The notes under the pieces are model-generated. The model had not been told where the DNA came from. It ran no database searches and saw only the letters and a list, made by a program, of their open reading frames with translations. A stretch of DNA of 64,000 nucleotides from Cryobacterium sp. SO1 (lineage in GTDB: Bacteria; Actinomycetota; Actinomycetes; Actinomycetales; Microbacteriaceae). The stretch spans positions 1,860,001 through 1,924,000 of the forward strand of contig NZ_CP067394.1 of NCBI RefSeq assembly GCF_004210215.2. Reading direction: 5' to 3'. Of this stretch, positions 55,442 to 64,000 are shown in pieces. Each line of letters opens with the position of its first letter. Within the stretch, counting starts at the first letter, position 1. The position numbers were made by a program, and so were the translations under genes.

Positions 55442-56710
55442 GTGCGGTACGCGCCGGCGATCCTGCTCGGCAGGATCGCGCGCACCCTCGCGCGCTGGCG
55501 CAAACCCGGTGGCGGGTCTGCGGTACCCGGCCTGGTGGTCAACACCATCGCGCCCGGGTTCCTCCCGCGCACCCTGAACGGCTTTCCCGGTGGGCTCGTC
55601 ATCGTGACGGGGTCGGCCGGCAAATCCACGACCACCAAGATGCTCGTTGCCGCCCTGCGCGCCCACGGTCTGTCGGTGTTCACCAACCAGTCGACGGCGA
55701 ACATCAGCCAGGGTCTCACCTCGGCGCTGCTGGAGCGGGTCAGCCTGACCGGCCGCATCGCGGGCGATATCGCCGTACTGGAAATGGATGAGGGCCATGG
55801 CGCGCTGATCTCGGCCACCCTGCACCCGCGCGTGGTCGTGCTGACCAATGTGATGGTCGATCAGATCGACAGGTTCCACGACTCCGACATGGTCGCCGCG
55901 ATGCTGGCGAAGATCGCCGCACGTGCCACCGGCTCCGTCGTGCTGAACGCCGACGACCTCTACCTGGCCAGGCTGGGGGATGGCATCGCCGCCGGCGTCA
56001 GCGTTGCCCGCTACGGCGTGGCTGACGAGGTGCTTGCGGCGAACCCGCACGGATTGGGGTATACCCTCACCTCGCCGACCCGGCTCGAGGCCGCCGACGG
56101 CATGATTCTGACCGGCGTCAGCGGGCTCGACGCGAGCGTCCTGGTCGACGGGCGGCTGCACGAGCTGCGATTGCCGGCCAGAGGCACCCACTACGCCGTG
56201 GACGCACTCACTGCCCTCGCCGCCGCACGGGCGGCCCTGCTCGACAGGTTCGATGCCGCCGTCGCTGTCGCGGCGATTTCCACCATCCCCCCGGTCTTCG
56301 GCCGGGGCGAGATCGTGAAGGTGCGCGGCACCACCGTGGAATTCGTTCTGGTGCAGAACCCGGCCAGCCTGCAGCTGAACGTGGACAGCCTTGACCCTGA
56401 CACTGAACAGATTCTCGTCGCCATCGGTTCCGATGTGCGCGACCCGTCCTACCTCTGGCCGGCAGACACGTCCGGCCTCGGCCACGTGCTGATCGCCTCG
56501 GGTTCGAAAGCCCACGACATCGGCCTGCAGCTGGCCTATGACGGCGTGCTCGTCGACCGGATCGAACCCGACCTCGGCCGGGCGCTCGACGACTTCCTGG
56601 CCCTGCCGGAGCCCGCCCGCGGTGTCAAGACCATCATCTTCTCGGCCGACTCGATGCGGCGCACCCGGGCTCACCTCGGCCTGGAGACCAACGAAGCGGA
56701 CCCGTCATGA
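55442..56710 (+). CDS. murT: MurT-like Mur ligase subunit without zinc ribbon
   Basis: 422 aa Mur-ligase-fold protein forming a pair with the GatD-like protein. The P-loop is TGSAGKSTTTK (56-66; N of the usual GTNGKTT replaced by A), with EMDEG (114-118), LTNVMVDQIDRFHD and the C-terminal MurT motif SDVRDPSYLWPAD (330-342) that carries the ammonia-channel Asp. The protein has no cysteine, so the four-Cys zinc ribbon of MurT is absent. The start is GTG with AAAGAG upstream. It overlaps gatD by four bases. In other Gram-positives MurT-GatD amidates D-Glu of lipid II. Confidence 0.85.
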   Translation: MRYAPAILLGRIARTLARWRKPGGGSAVPGLVVNTIAPGFLPRTLNGFPGGLVIVTGSAGKSTTTKMLVAALRAHGLSVFTNQSTANISQGLTSALLERVSLTGRIAGDIAVLEMDEGHGALISATLHPRVVVLTNVMVDQIDRFHDSDMVAAMLAKIAARATGSVVLNADDLYLARLGDGIAAGVSVARYGVADEVLAANPHGLGYTLTSPTRLEAADGMILTGVSGLDASVLVDGRLHELRLPARGTHYAVDALTALAAARAALLDRFDAAVAVAAISTIPPVFGRGEIVKVRGTTVEFVLVQNPASLQLNVDSLDPDTEQILVAIGSDVRDPSYLWPADTSGLGHVLIASGSKAHDIGLQLAYDGVLVDRIEPDLGRALDDFLALPEPARGVKTIIFSADSMRRTRAHLGLETNEADPS

Positions 56711-57444
56711 CAGCAGACCACCCGGCAGACCTGACCATTGTGACCCTGCTGCCGCGGCTGCTGGACACCAACGGCGACGCCGCGAACGCGCGGGTGCTTG
56801 CCCAGCGCGCGCGCTGGGCCGGACTGACGGCCAGGATCGTGCCCGTTCAGTCCGCCGCCGACCTTCCCGAGACCGTCGACCTTGTCGTGATCGGATCGGG
56901 AACCGACACCGATCTCGCCGCAGCCCGCGACGCCCTCGACACCCTGGCCGCGCCCCTGCGTGCCTGGCTGGCCGGGGGAGTGCCCGTGCTGGCTGTCGGT
57001 ACCGGGTGGGAACTGCTCAGTGCCGGCCTTGACCTGGCCGACGGCTCGTCGGTCGATGGTCTTGGCCTGGTGGCCGGCCGCGCGAGTGCCCTGCCCGCTC
57101 GTGTCGCCGACGATCTCGCCGTCGACGCCGGGGGGCTGCGCCTGCTCGGCTTCGAAAACCATCTCCGCGGCTACGGCGGCGGCCCGACCGCGCTCGGCAC
57201 GGTCTCCTCCGGCATCGGCAACGGCGACGGCACCGAGGGTGTGGTCGACGGAACCTTCACCGGGACTCATCTGCACGGCCCGGTCCTTGCCCGCAATCCG
57301 GAACTCGCCGACCGGCTGCTCCGGTCTGCCTGCGACGCGAGGGGCCTGACCCTGGCTCCGTCCGCGCAGACCGAATCGGTCGACGGCATAGCAAAAGCCG
57401 CACGCAACCAAGTTGCTGTGCGGCTCGGCCTCACCTCGGAGTAG
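56707..57444 (+). CDS. gatD: GatD-like glutamine amidotransferase subunit lacking the catalytic Cys
   Basis: 245 aa class I amidotransferase fold. It aligns with Staphylococcus GatD along its length: VIGSGTDTDL, PLRAWLAGGVPVLAVG, GLGLVAGRAS, LLGFENH, GTHLHGPVLARNP. The nucleophile position (Cys94 in S. aureus, context ICGGYQ) is Gly98 here (VGTGWE, codon GGT at 56998), while the catalytic His (His190) is kept. Glutamine hydrolysis should not occur. Coupled to murT by ATGA overlap and probably transcribed with rpoD. Confidence 0.85.
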   Translation: MTADHPADLTIVTLLPRLLDTNGDAANARVLAQRARWAGLTARIVPVQSAADLPETVDLVVIGSGTDTDLAAARDALDTLAAPLRAWLAGGVPVLAVGTGWELLSAGLDLADGSSVDGLGLVAGRASALPARVADDLAVDAGGLRLLGFENHLRGYGGGPTALGTVSSGIGNGDGTEGVVDGTFTGTHLHGPVLARNPELADRLLRSACDARGLTLAPSAQTESVDGIAKAARNQVAVRLGLTSE

Positions 57445-57450
57445 TGCGCC

Positions 57451-57480
57451 CTCGGCGCCGCAGCGGACTGCGGCGCCGAG
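57451..57480. terminator. Bidirectional hairpin after gatD
   Basis: Perfect 13-bp stem CTCGGCGCCGCAG/CTGCGGCGCCGAG with a CGGA loop between convergent genes, 6 bases after the gatD stop. No T run. Confidence 0.7.
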
Positions 57481-57486
57481 CGGCGA

Positions 57487-57723
57487 CTACGACTTCTGGT
57501 CGTCGAAGAGTCGGCTCGACTCGTCGTGCCAGCTTTCGGCGATGGCCGCGAGCTTCTCTTGGTGCTTGCGTCCGTGGTGGGCGCAGAAGAGCAACTCGCT
57601 GTTATTCACGACTACACGAATGTAGGCCTGAGCGCCACAAGCGTCGCAGCGGTCGGCCGCGGTGAGCTGGTGGGGGGCGCCCTGTTGGTCGACGGCACCG
57701 TTCTCGGTGGCGATCTGGGACAT
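57487..57723 (-). CDS. DUF7455-type small zinc-finger protein
   Basis: 78 aa. A single probable zinc site is formed by CDACG and FCAHHGRKH. Conserved in Actinobacteria next to topoisomerase IV genes. The start is the ATG with GGAGGAGGAGAA directly upstream; a longer frame to 57759 is rejected. Function unknown. It is divergent from parE with a 200-base gap. Confidence 0.85.
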   Translation of the reverse strand: MSQIATENGAVDQQGAPHQLTAADRCDACGAQAYIRVVVNNSELLFCAHHGRKHQEKLAAIAESWHDESSRLFDDQKS

Positions 57724-57923
57724 ATTCTCCTCCTCCAGACTGATACCAGGTGATACCAATTGAATCCTTACTCACCATGTAAACACGCTCCGGCCCCGAT
57801 TGGGCCACAGTTGGGTGACATTTCGCTCACCGCGTAGCACTCGGTGCGGTGAACCCGGCGCATCGGACCCCGCGCGAGTGTCGATCGGAGCGGGACGCGG
57901 CCGGGTCGCTATTCTTGTCCCTT

Positions 57924-60002
<2,079 letters not shown>

Positions 60003-60023
60003 CCGACGGGCCGCTCACGCCGG

Positions 60024-60725
60024 TCACACGGGCGCGAAGGCCGTGCTGGGCAGGTCCCGTTCGCCGTCTACGATGCCGCGCACGATTCGGGCGCACACAG
60101 CGACGGGGTCAAGGCCGACCGGCAGGCGCGGCGCGGTCCCGCTGATCGGATGCCTAGACAGGGCCGTCTCGGTGTGCCCGGGTCTGGCGTCGATCACCCG
60201 GATGCCCACCCGTCGCAGTTCCCGGCCCGCCGCGGACCCGAAAGCGGCCAGTGCGGCCTTCGACGCCGAGTAGGCCGCGAGATTCGCGGTCGGGCTCTCG
60301 CTGACCACCCCGCTGAGGGTCAGCAGGAAGGGCGACCGGCCGGCGGCGGCCGATGCCGCGAGGGGCGCGTGGGCGGCCTGGAGCAGCAGCATCGGCGCGG
60401 TGGTGTTCACCGCGAAGAGCCGGGCGATGGTGTCGGCGGTGAGCCCCGCCGCCGGACCGAAGGCCACCACCCCCGCGGCCACCACTATTCCGTCGAGTCG
60501 GCCGGTCACGGTGGCCGCAACGTCCACGAGCCGTCGCACGGCGGCCGGGTCGGTGAGATCGGCGGCGACGATGGCGCCCGGCAGGCCGAGGGCGGCCAGG
60601 ACGGCGGGGTCCCTGGCGCTGAGGACCAGGGTCGCCCCGGCGTCGGAGAGCTGGCGGGCGATCTCCCGGCCGAGCCCGCCTGTGGCCCCGACAACGAGGA
60701 TGGTGGAACCGCGAAGTTCAAGCAT
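60024..60725 (-). CDS. SDR-family oxidoreductase
   Basis: 233 aa short-chain dehydrogenase. Cofactor motif VVGATGGLGREIA (TGxxxGxG variant), NAG-like VVAAGVVAFG, catalytic Ser in LTLSGVVSES, and Tyr-Lys in AAYSASKAAL. The start is the ATG preceded by TAGGGTGGGGC. Substrate unknown. It follows parC by 52 bases on the same strand and ends head-to-head with parE. Confidence 0.88.
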   Translation of the reverse strand: MLELRGSTILVVGATGGLGREIARQLSDAGATLVLSARDPAVLAALGLPGAIVAADLTDPAAVRRLVDVAATVTGRLDGIVVAAGVVAFGPAAGLTADTIARLFAVNTTAPMLLLQAAHAPLAASAAAGRSPFLLTLSGVVSESPTANLAAYSASKAALAAFGSAAGRELRRVGIRVIDARPGHTETALSRHPISGTAPRLPVGLDPVAVCARIVRGIVDGERDLPSTAFAPV

Positions 60726-60777
60726 GCCCCACCCTACTGCGAACACCCGGCCATCCGGCAGGAGCAGCCGGGAGTGC

Positions 60778-63264
60778 TCAACCGATTCCCGAGCCGATCG
60801 AGCCGATCACGGCATCCAGCATGGTGCCGGAGGCGTCGCGTCGTGCCCAGGTTTCTGGCAGGGTCCGGGCTGTTCCCTCGGCGCCCAGTGCGCGCGCCGG
60901 TGCCGCGCCGACCCAGGCCACCCCCAGGACATCCTCGCCCTTGAGGAAACGGTGCGAGCGCACCCCTGACGTGGCTCGTCCCTTGGCGGGGAACTCGGTG
61001 AACGCAGACACCTTCGCGCTGCCCGGATCCGTGCCGGGCAGGGTCTGGCTGCCGGAGGCGATCGTCGCGACGACGGCGTTCTCGGCGGCATCGGCGGACA
61101 GGCTGGTGAAGAAGACCACCCGCGCTTCCGGACCCAGCTTGATGCCGGCCATCCCGCCCGCCGTTCGGCCCTGCGGGCGCACTGCAGCGGCGGGGAACCG
61201 CAACAGCTGCGCGTCGGAGGCCACGAACACGAGCTCGTCGTCCTCGGAGCCCTGAACCGCGCCGACGACCTCGTCACCGGGCTTGAGCGCGATGATCTCA
61301 AAATCGGGCTTGTTCGCCCAGTCATTCGGGGTGAGCCGTTTCACCACGCCCTGCCGGGTACCGAGCGCAATGGCCCGGTCGCTGTCCAGGGCCACCAGGG
61401 CCCGCACAACCTCGCCGCCGCTGCCCAACGACAGATAGTCGCGCACGCGCACGCCGGCGGCGAGCTGGATCGAGGTTGGCGGCAATCCCGGAAGGTCAAC
61501 GGGGGAGAACCGGATGAGCCGGCCCCGATTGGTCACGGCCCCGATCTCGCACCGGCTGGTGGTGTCCAGCACCGACAGCACGGCGTCGTGCTTGCTGCGG
61601 CGGTGTGCCGGCGTGATTCGTTCGGTCTGGTCGTCGCCGGGTGCCGGCAGGTCGACTCTGGCGATGCGGCCGGTGGTGCTCAGGTACACCCGGGTGGGGG
61701 AGTCCGTCACCTCGAGCACGGCCGCCTTCCGGGCGGACGCGCCGGCGATGCTCGGTCGGGCCTCGGTGAGCAGGGTGCGCCGCGGGGTGCCGAACCTGTC
61801 GGAAATGGTGGCCAGCTCGTCGGAGACCAGGGTGCGGATGGCCTGCTTGCTGGCGAGCAGGGCCTTGAGCTCCGTGATCTCGGCGAGCAGCTGGTCCCGT
61901 TCGGTTTCCAATTCGATCCGGGAGAACCTGGTCAGGCGGCGCAGCCGCAGCTCGAGGATGTATTCCGCCTGCAGCTGGCTGAGGTCGAACACGTCGATGA
62001 GGCGGGTGCGGGCCTGGTCGGTGTCGTCGCTGGCGCGAATGACCTGGATAACCTCGTCGATGTCCAGGATCGCGATGAGCAGACCCTCGACCAGGTGCAG
62101 CCGTTCCAGTCGGCGGGCCAGTCGGTACGCCGAACGACGCGTGACGACTTCGATGCGGTGGTCGACGTAGACCTGAAGCAACTCCACCAGGCCCAGGGTT
62201 TGCGGGCCGCCGTTGACGAGGGCGACGGCGTTGATGTTGAAGGAGTCTTCCAGCGGTGTGACTCGATAGAGCTGTTCGAGCACGGCCTCCGGGCTGAACC
62301 CGGTCTTGATCCCGATCACGAGGCGCAGCCCCTTGGTCCGGTCGGTGAGGTCGGTGACGTCCGAGATGCCACTGAGCTTCTTGGAGTTGACCCCGTCCTT
62401 GATCTTCTCGATGACCCGCTCGGGGCCCACGAGGTACGGCAGTTCGCTGACGACGAGTCCGGCCTTGCGGGCCGTGATCGCTTCGACGGTCACCTTGGCC
62501 CGGGTCTTGAAGCTGCCGCGCCCGGTCAGGTAGGCGTCCTTTATGCCCGCCAAGCCGACGATCGTGCCGCCGGTGGGCAGGTCGGGGCCGGGAATGAACT
62601 CCATCAGCTCGTCCAGGGTCGCCCGGGGGTGCGCAAGCAGATGCCGGGCCGCCCCGATGACCTCGATCAGGTTGTGCGGGGCCATGTTCGTGGCCATGCC
62701 CACCGCGATGCCGCTGGCCCCGTTGACGAGCAGGTTCGGGTAGGCCGCCGGGAGCACGTCCGGCTGGGTCAGCTGGTTGTCGTAGTTGGGCACGAAGTCC
62801 ACGACGTCCTCGTCGAGGTGTTCGGTCATCGCCAACGCGGGCGCAGCCAGGCGCGCCTCCGTGTACCGGGGGGCGGCCGGGCCGTCGTCGAGTGAGCCGA
62901 AGTTGCCGTGCCCGTCGATGAGCGGCACCCGGAGGGTGAACGCCTGAGCCATGCGCACCATGGCGTCGTAGATGGCCGTGTCGCCGTGCGGGTGCAGTTT
63001 GCCCATCACCTCACCCACGACCCGCGCCGACTTGACGTGACCGCGATCGGGCCGCAGGCCCATCTCGCTCATCTGGTACAGGATGCGCCGCTGCACAGGC
63101 TTGAGCCCGTCCCTGGCGTCGGGGAGGGCACGCGAGTAGATCACCGAGTAGGCGTACTCGAGGAACGACCCCTGCATCTCCGTGGACACATCGACGTCTT
63201 CGATGCGCTCGGTCGATGCAGCGGGCCCCGTGGTGTCTGACACTGTTTTGTCTGAGCGGCTCAT
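60778..63264 (-). CDS. parC: DNA topoisomerase IV subunit A
   Basis: DNA-cleaving subunit, 828 aa. Conserved [38 protein letters not shown], and catalytic Tyr in [10 protein letters not shown]. The C-terminal beta-pinwheel is present, but the GyrA-box site reads HRRSKHD rather than QRRGGKG, supporting ParC. The start is the ATG at 63264; a frame extending to 63324 is not needed. Confidence 0.92.
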   Translation of the reverse strand: MSRSDKTVSDTTGPAASTERIEDVDVSTEMQGSFLEYAYSVIYSRALPDARDGLKPVQRRILYQMSEMGLRPDRGHVKSARVVGEVMGKLHPHGDTAIYDAMVRMAQAFTLRVPLIDGHGNFGSLDDGPAAPRYTEARLAAPALAMTEHLDEDVVDFVPNYDNQLTQPDVLPAAYPNLLVNGASGIAVGMATNMAPHNLIEVIGAARHLLAHPRATLDELMEFIPGPDLPTGGTIVGLAGIKDAYLTGRGSFKTRAKVTVEAITARKAGLVVSELPYLVGPERVIEKIKDGVNSKKLSGISDVTDLTDRTKGLRLVIGIKTGFSPEAVLEQLYRVTPLEDSFNINAVALVNGGPQTLGLVELLQVYVDHRIEVVTRRSAYRLARRLERLHLVEGLLIAILDIDEVIQVIRASDDTDQARTRLIDVFDLSQLQAEYILELRLRRLTRFSRIELETERDQLLAEITELKALLASKQAIRTLVSDELATISDRFGTPRRTLLTEARPSIAGASARKAAVLEVTDSPTRVYLSTTGRIARVDLPAPGDDQTERITPAHRRSKHDAVLSVLDTTSRCEIGAVTNRGRLIRFSPVDLPGLPPTSIQLAAGVRVRDYLSLGSGGEVVRALVALDSDRAIALGTRQGVVKRLTPNDWANKPDFEIIALKPGDEVVGAVQGSEDDELVFVASDAQLLRFPAAAVRPQGRTAGGMAGIKLGPEARVVFFTSLSADAAENAVVATIASGSQTLPGTDPGSAKVSAFTEFPAKGRATSGVRSHRFLKGEDVLGVAWVGAAPARALGAEGTARTLPETWARRDASGTMLDAVIGSIGSGIG

Positions 63265-63374
63265 TCGTAGATTCTGCTGTGTGGTGCACACCGGCAGGAC
63301 CGGCGGCACGTGGCTGATGCGCACGGACCGGCGCTGAGGAAACGTGCGGCCGGGTCTATGTCAGACTGGGCCAG

Positions 63375-64000
63375 ATGCCCCCTATGCTACCGGTCCGGCC
63401 CTTCAGCGCCGTCCGCCTTGCCGATGTGTTGACAAGTTCCTTGGCGTCGCTGTCGGCCGAGCCGAACCCGCTCGGCCTGCCGAGCACCGGCAAGGCCGTC
63501 GTGGTGCTGGCGGATGGTCTGGGCGTCAGCAATCTGCGGGCCAGGGCCGGGCACGCCAGGTTCCTCACCAGCAACCTGGCCAAGGCCGATGTGGTCGACG
63601 GGGTATTCCCGGCCACCACCGCCGCGGGTATCGCCTCCCTCGCCACCGGGGTCGCGCCCGGCACCCACGGCCTGGTCGGCTACAGGGTCCTGGACAGCGC
63701 GCACGACAGGGTGGTCAACCAGCTCACCGGCTGGGACGAACAGATGGAACCGCACCTCTGGCAGAACCAGCCCACGGTCTTCGAGCGCGCCGCGGAGGCC
63801 GGGATCCCCAGCTTCGCCGTCGGACCCAAGCGGTTCGCCGGATCGGGTTTCAGCCAGGCGGTGCTCCGCGGCGCACACTACCTGCCGGCGGAGACCATCG
63901 GTGCGCGTTTCGCCGCGGCCCGCGCGGTCTTCGACACCGAGCCCCGGGCGCTGATCTATCTGTACGTGCCGGAGCTCGACATCAGCGCGCACGCCCACGG
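63375..64000 (+). CDS. Alkaline-phosphatase-superfamily phosphodiesterase/pyrophosphatase (3' end cut off)
   Basis: The reading frame from the ATG at 63375 runs open to the right edge (208+ codons). VVVLADGLGVSNLRAR gives the first metal Asp, and PATTAAGIASLATGVAPGTHG holds the nucleophilic Thr loop of nucleotide pyrophosphatase/phosphodiesterases. YVPELDISAHAHG at the edge is the Asp/His metal cluster. Divergent from parC by 110 bases. Cytoplasmic; substrate unknown. CAGACT lies 7 bases before the ATG. Confidence 0.85.
   Translation, partial: MPPMLPVRPFSAVRLADVLTSSLASLSAEPNPLGLPSTGKAVVVLADGLGVSNLRARAGHARFLTSNLAKADVVDGVFPATTAAGIASLATGVAPGTHGLVGYRVLDSAHDRVVNQLTGWDEQMEPHLWQNQPTVFERAAEAGIPSFAVGPKRFAGSGFSQAVLRGAHYLPAETIGARFAAARAVFDTEPRALIYLYVPELDISAHAH

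Noticed and set aside
60778..63264. Calling the A subunit GyrA
   Set aside because: The GyrA box is absent, and the gene is paired with a GyrB-like subunit next to a DUF7455 gene, as for topoisomerase IV in Actinobacteria.

Overview
The window is high-GC actinobacterial chromosome, most likely from a member of the Microbacteriaceae (Cryobacterium-like; the genus is an inference). Supporting features are the GlnA2-GlnE-GlnA1 and SucB-LipB-LipA neighbourhoods, which follow the gene order known in mycobacteria; a DUF3145 protein; a PucR-type regulator ahead of fabD-fabH-acpP-fabF; paired topoisomerase IV genes beside a DUF7455 protein; and many leaderless start codons preceded by TANNNT boxes. 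I see no rRNA, insertion sequence, prophage or CRISPR array. Almost everything is vertically inherited core genome.

Layout. 1-5485: the distal part of a peptide/nickel-type ABC transporter operon (two permeases, a fused double ATPase, an extra single ATPase with an altered H-loop) ending in a D-2-hydroxyacid dehydrogenase. 5571-12971: tRNA-Asn, a histidine-kinase-like protein without its histidine, peptide deformylase, a DMT transporter, a GT4 glycosyltransferase, tRNA-Met, a lipoprotein, a PolA-like polymerase and a PadR regulator. 13141-15354: DUF3145 and a divergent oxidoreductase/TetR pair with two palindromic operators. 15527-23195: fatty-acid synthesis (fabF, acpP, fabH, fabD) under a PucR/FasR-like regulator that directly follows aceE. 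23442-31601: a peroxiredoxin, tRNA-Val, tandem GAF-ANTAR proteins, two universal stress proteins divergent from a DevS/DevR-like two-component pair with a DevR-type box between them, DUF427 and Nif3. 31655-36089: a zinc-ribbon coiled-coil protein, rnpB, polyphosphate glucokinase, methionine aminopeptidase, a SPOR-like small protein and a frameshifted panB. 36166-42072: glnA2, glnE and glnA1, with a complete GlnR-type box upstream of glnA1. 42217-51420: RDD, DUF4191, lipA, lipB, a membrane pseudokinase, sucB, lpdA and pepA. 51516-64000: PAC2, MFS, the principal sigma factor followed by a divergent MurT/GatD pair, DUF7455, topoisomerase IV parE and parC flanking an SDR, and the start of an alkaline-phosphatase-superfamily gene.

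The most interesting locus is the MurT/GatD pair at 55442-57444. GatD has glycine where the nucleophilic cysteine should be, and MurT lacks the zinc-ribbon cysteines, so the pair is unlikely to make D-isoglutamine from glutamine. Microbacteriaceae build B-type peptidoglycan, in which the D-Glu alpha-carboxyl carries the cross-bridge. The pair is therefore a candidate for an amino-acid-adding variant of the enzyme, a hypothesis that can be tested. Other themes are several proteins that look catalytically degenerate (histidine kinase, Ser/Thr kinase, ABC ATPase, exonuclease domain) and a dense set of leaderless promoters.
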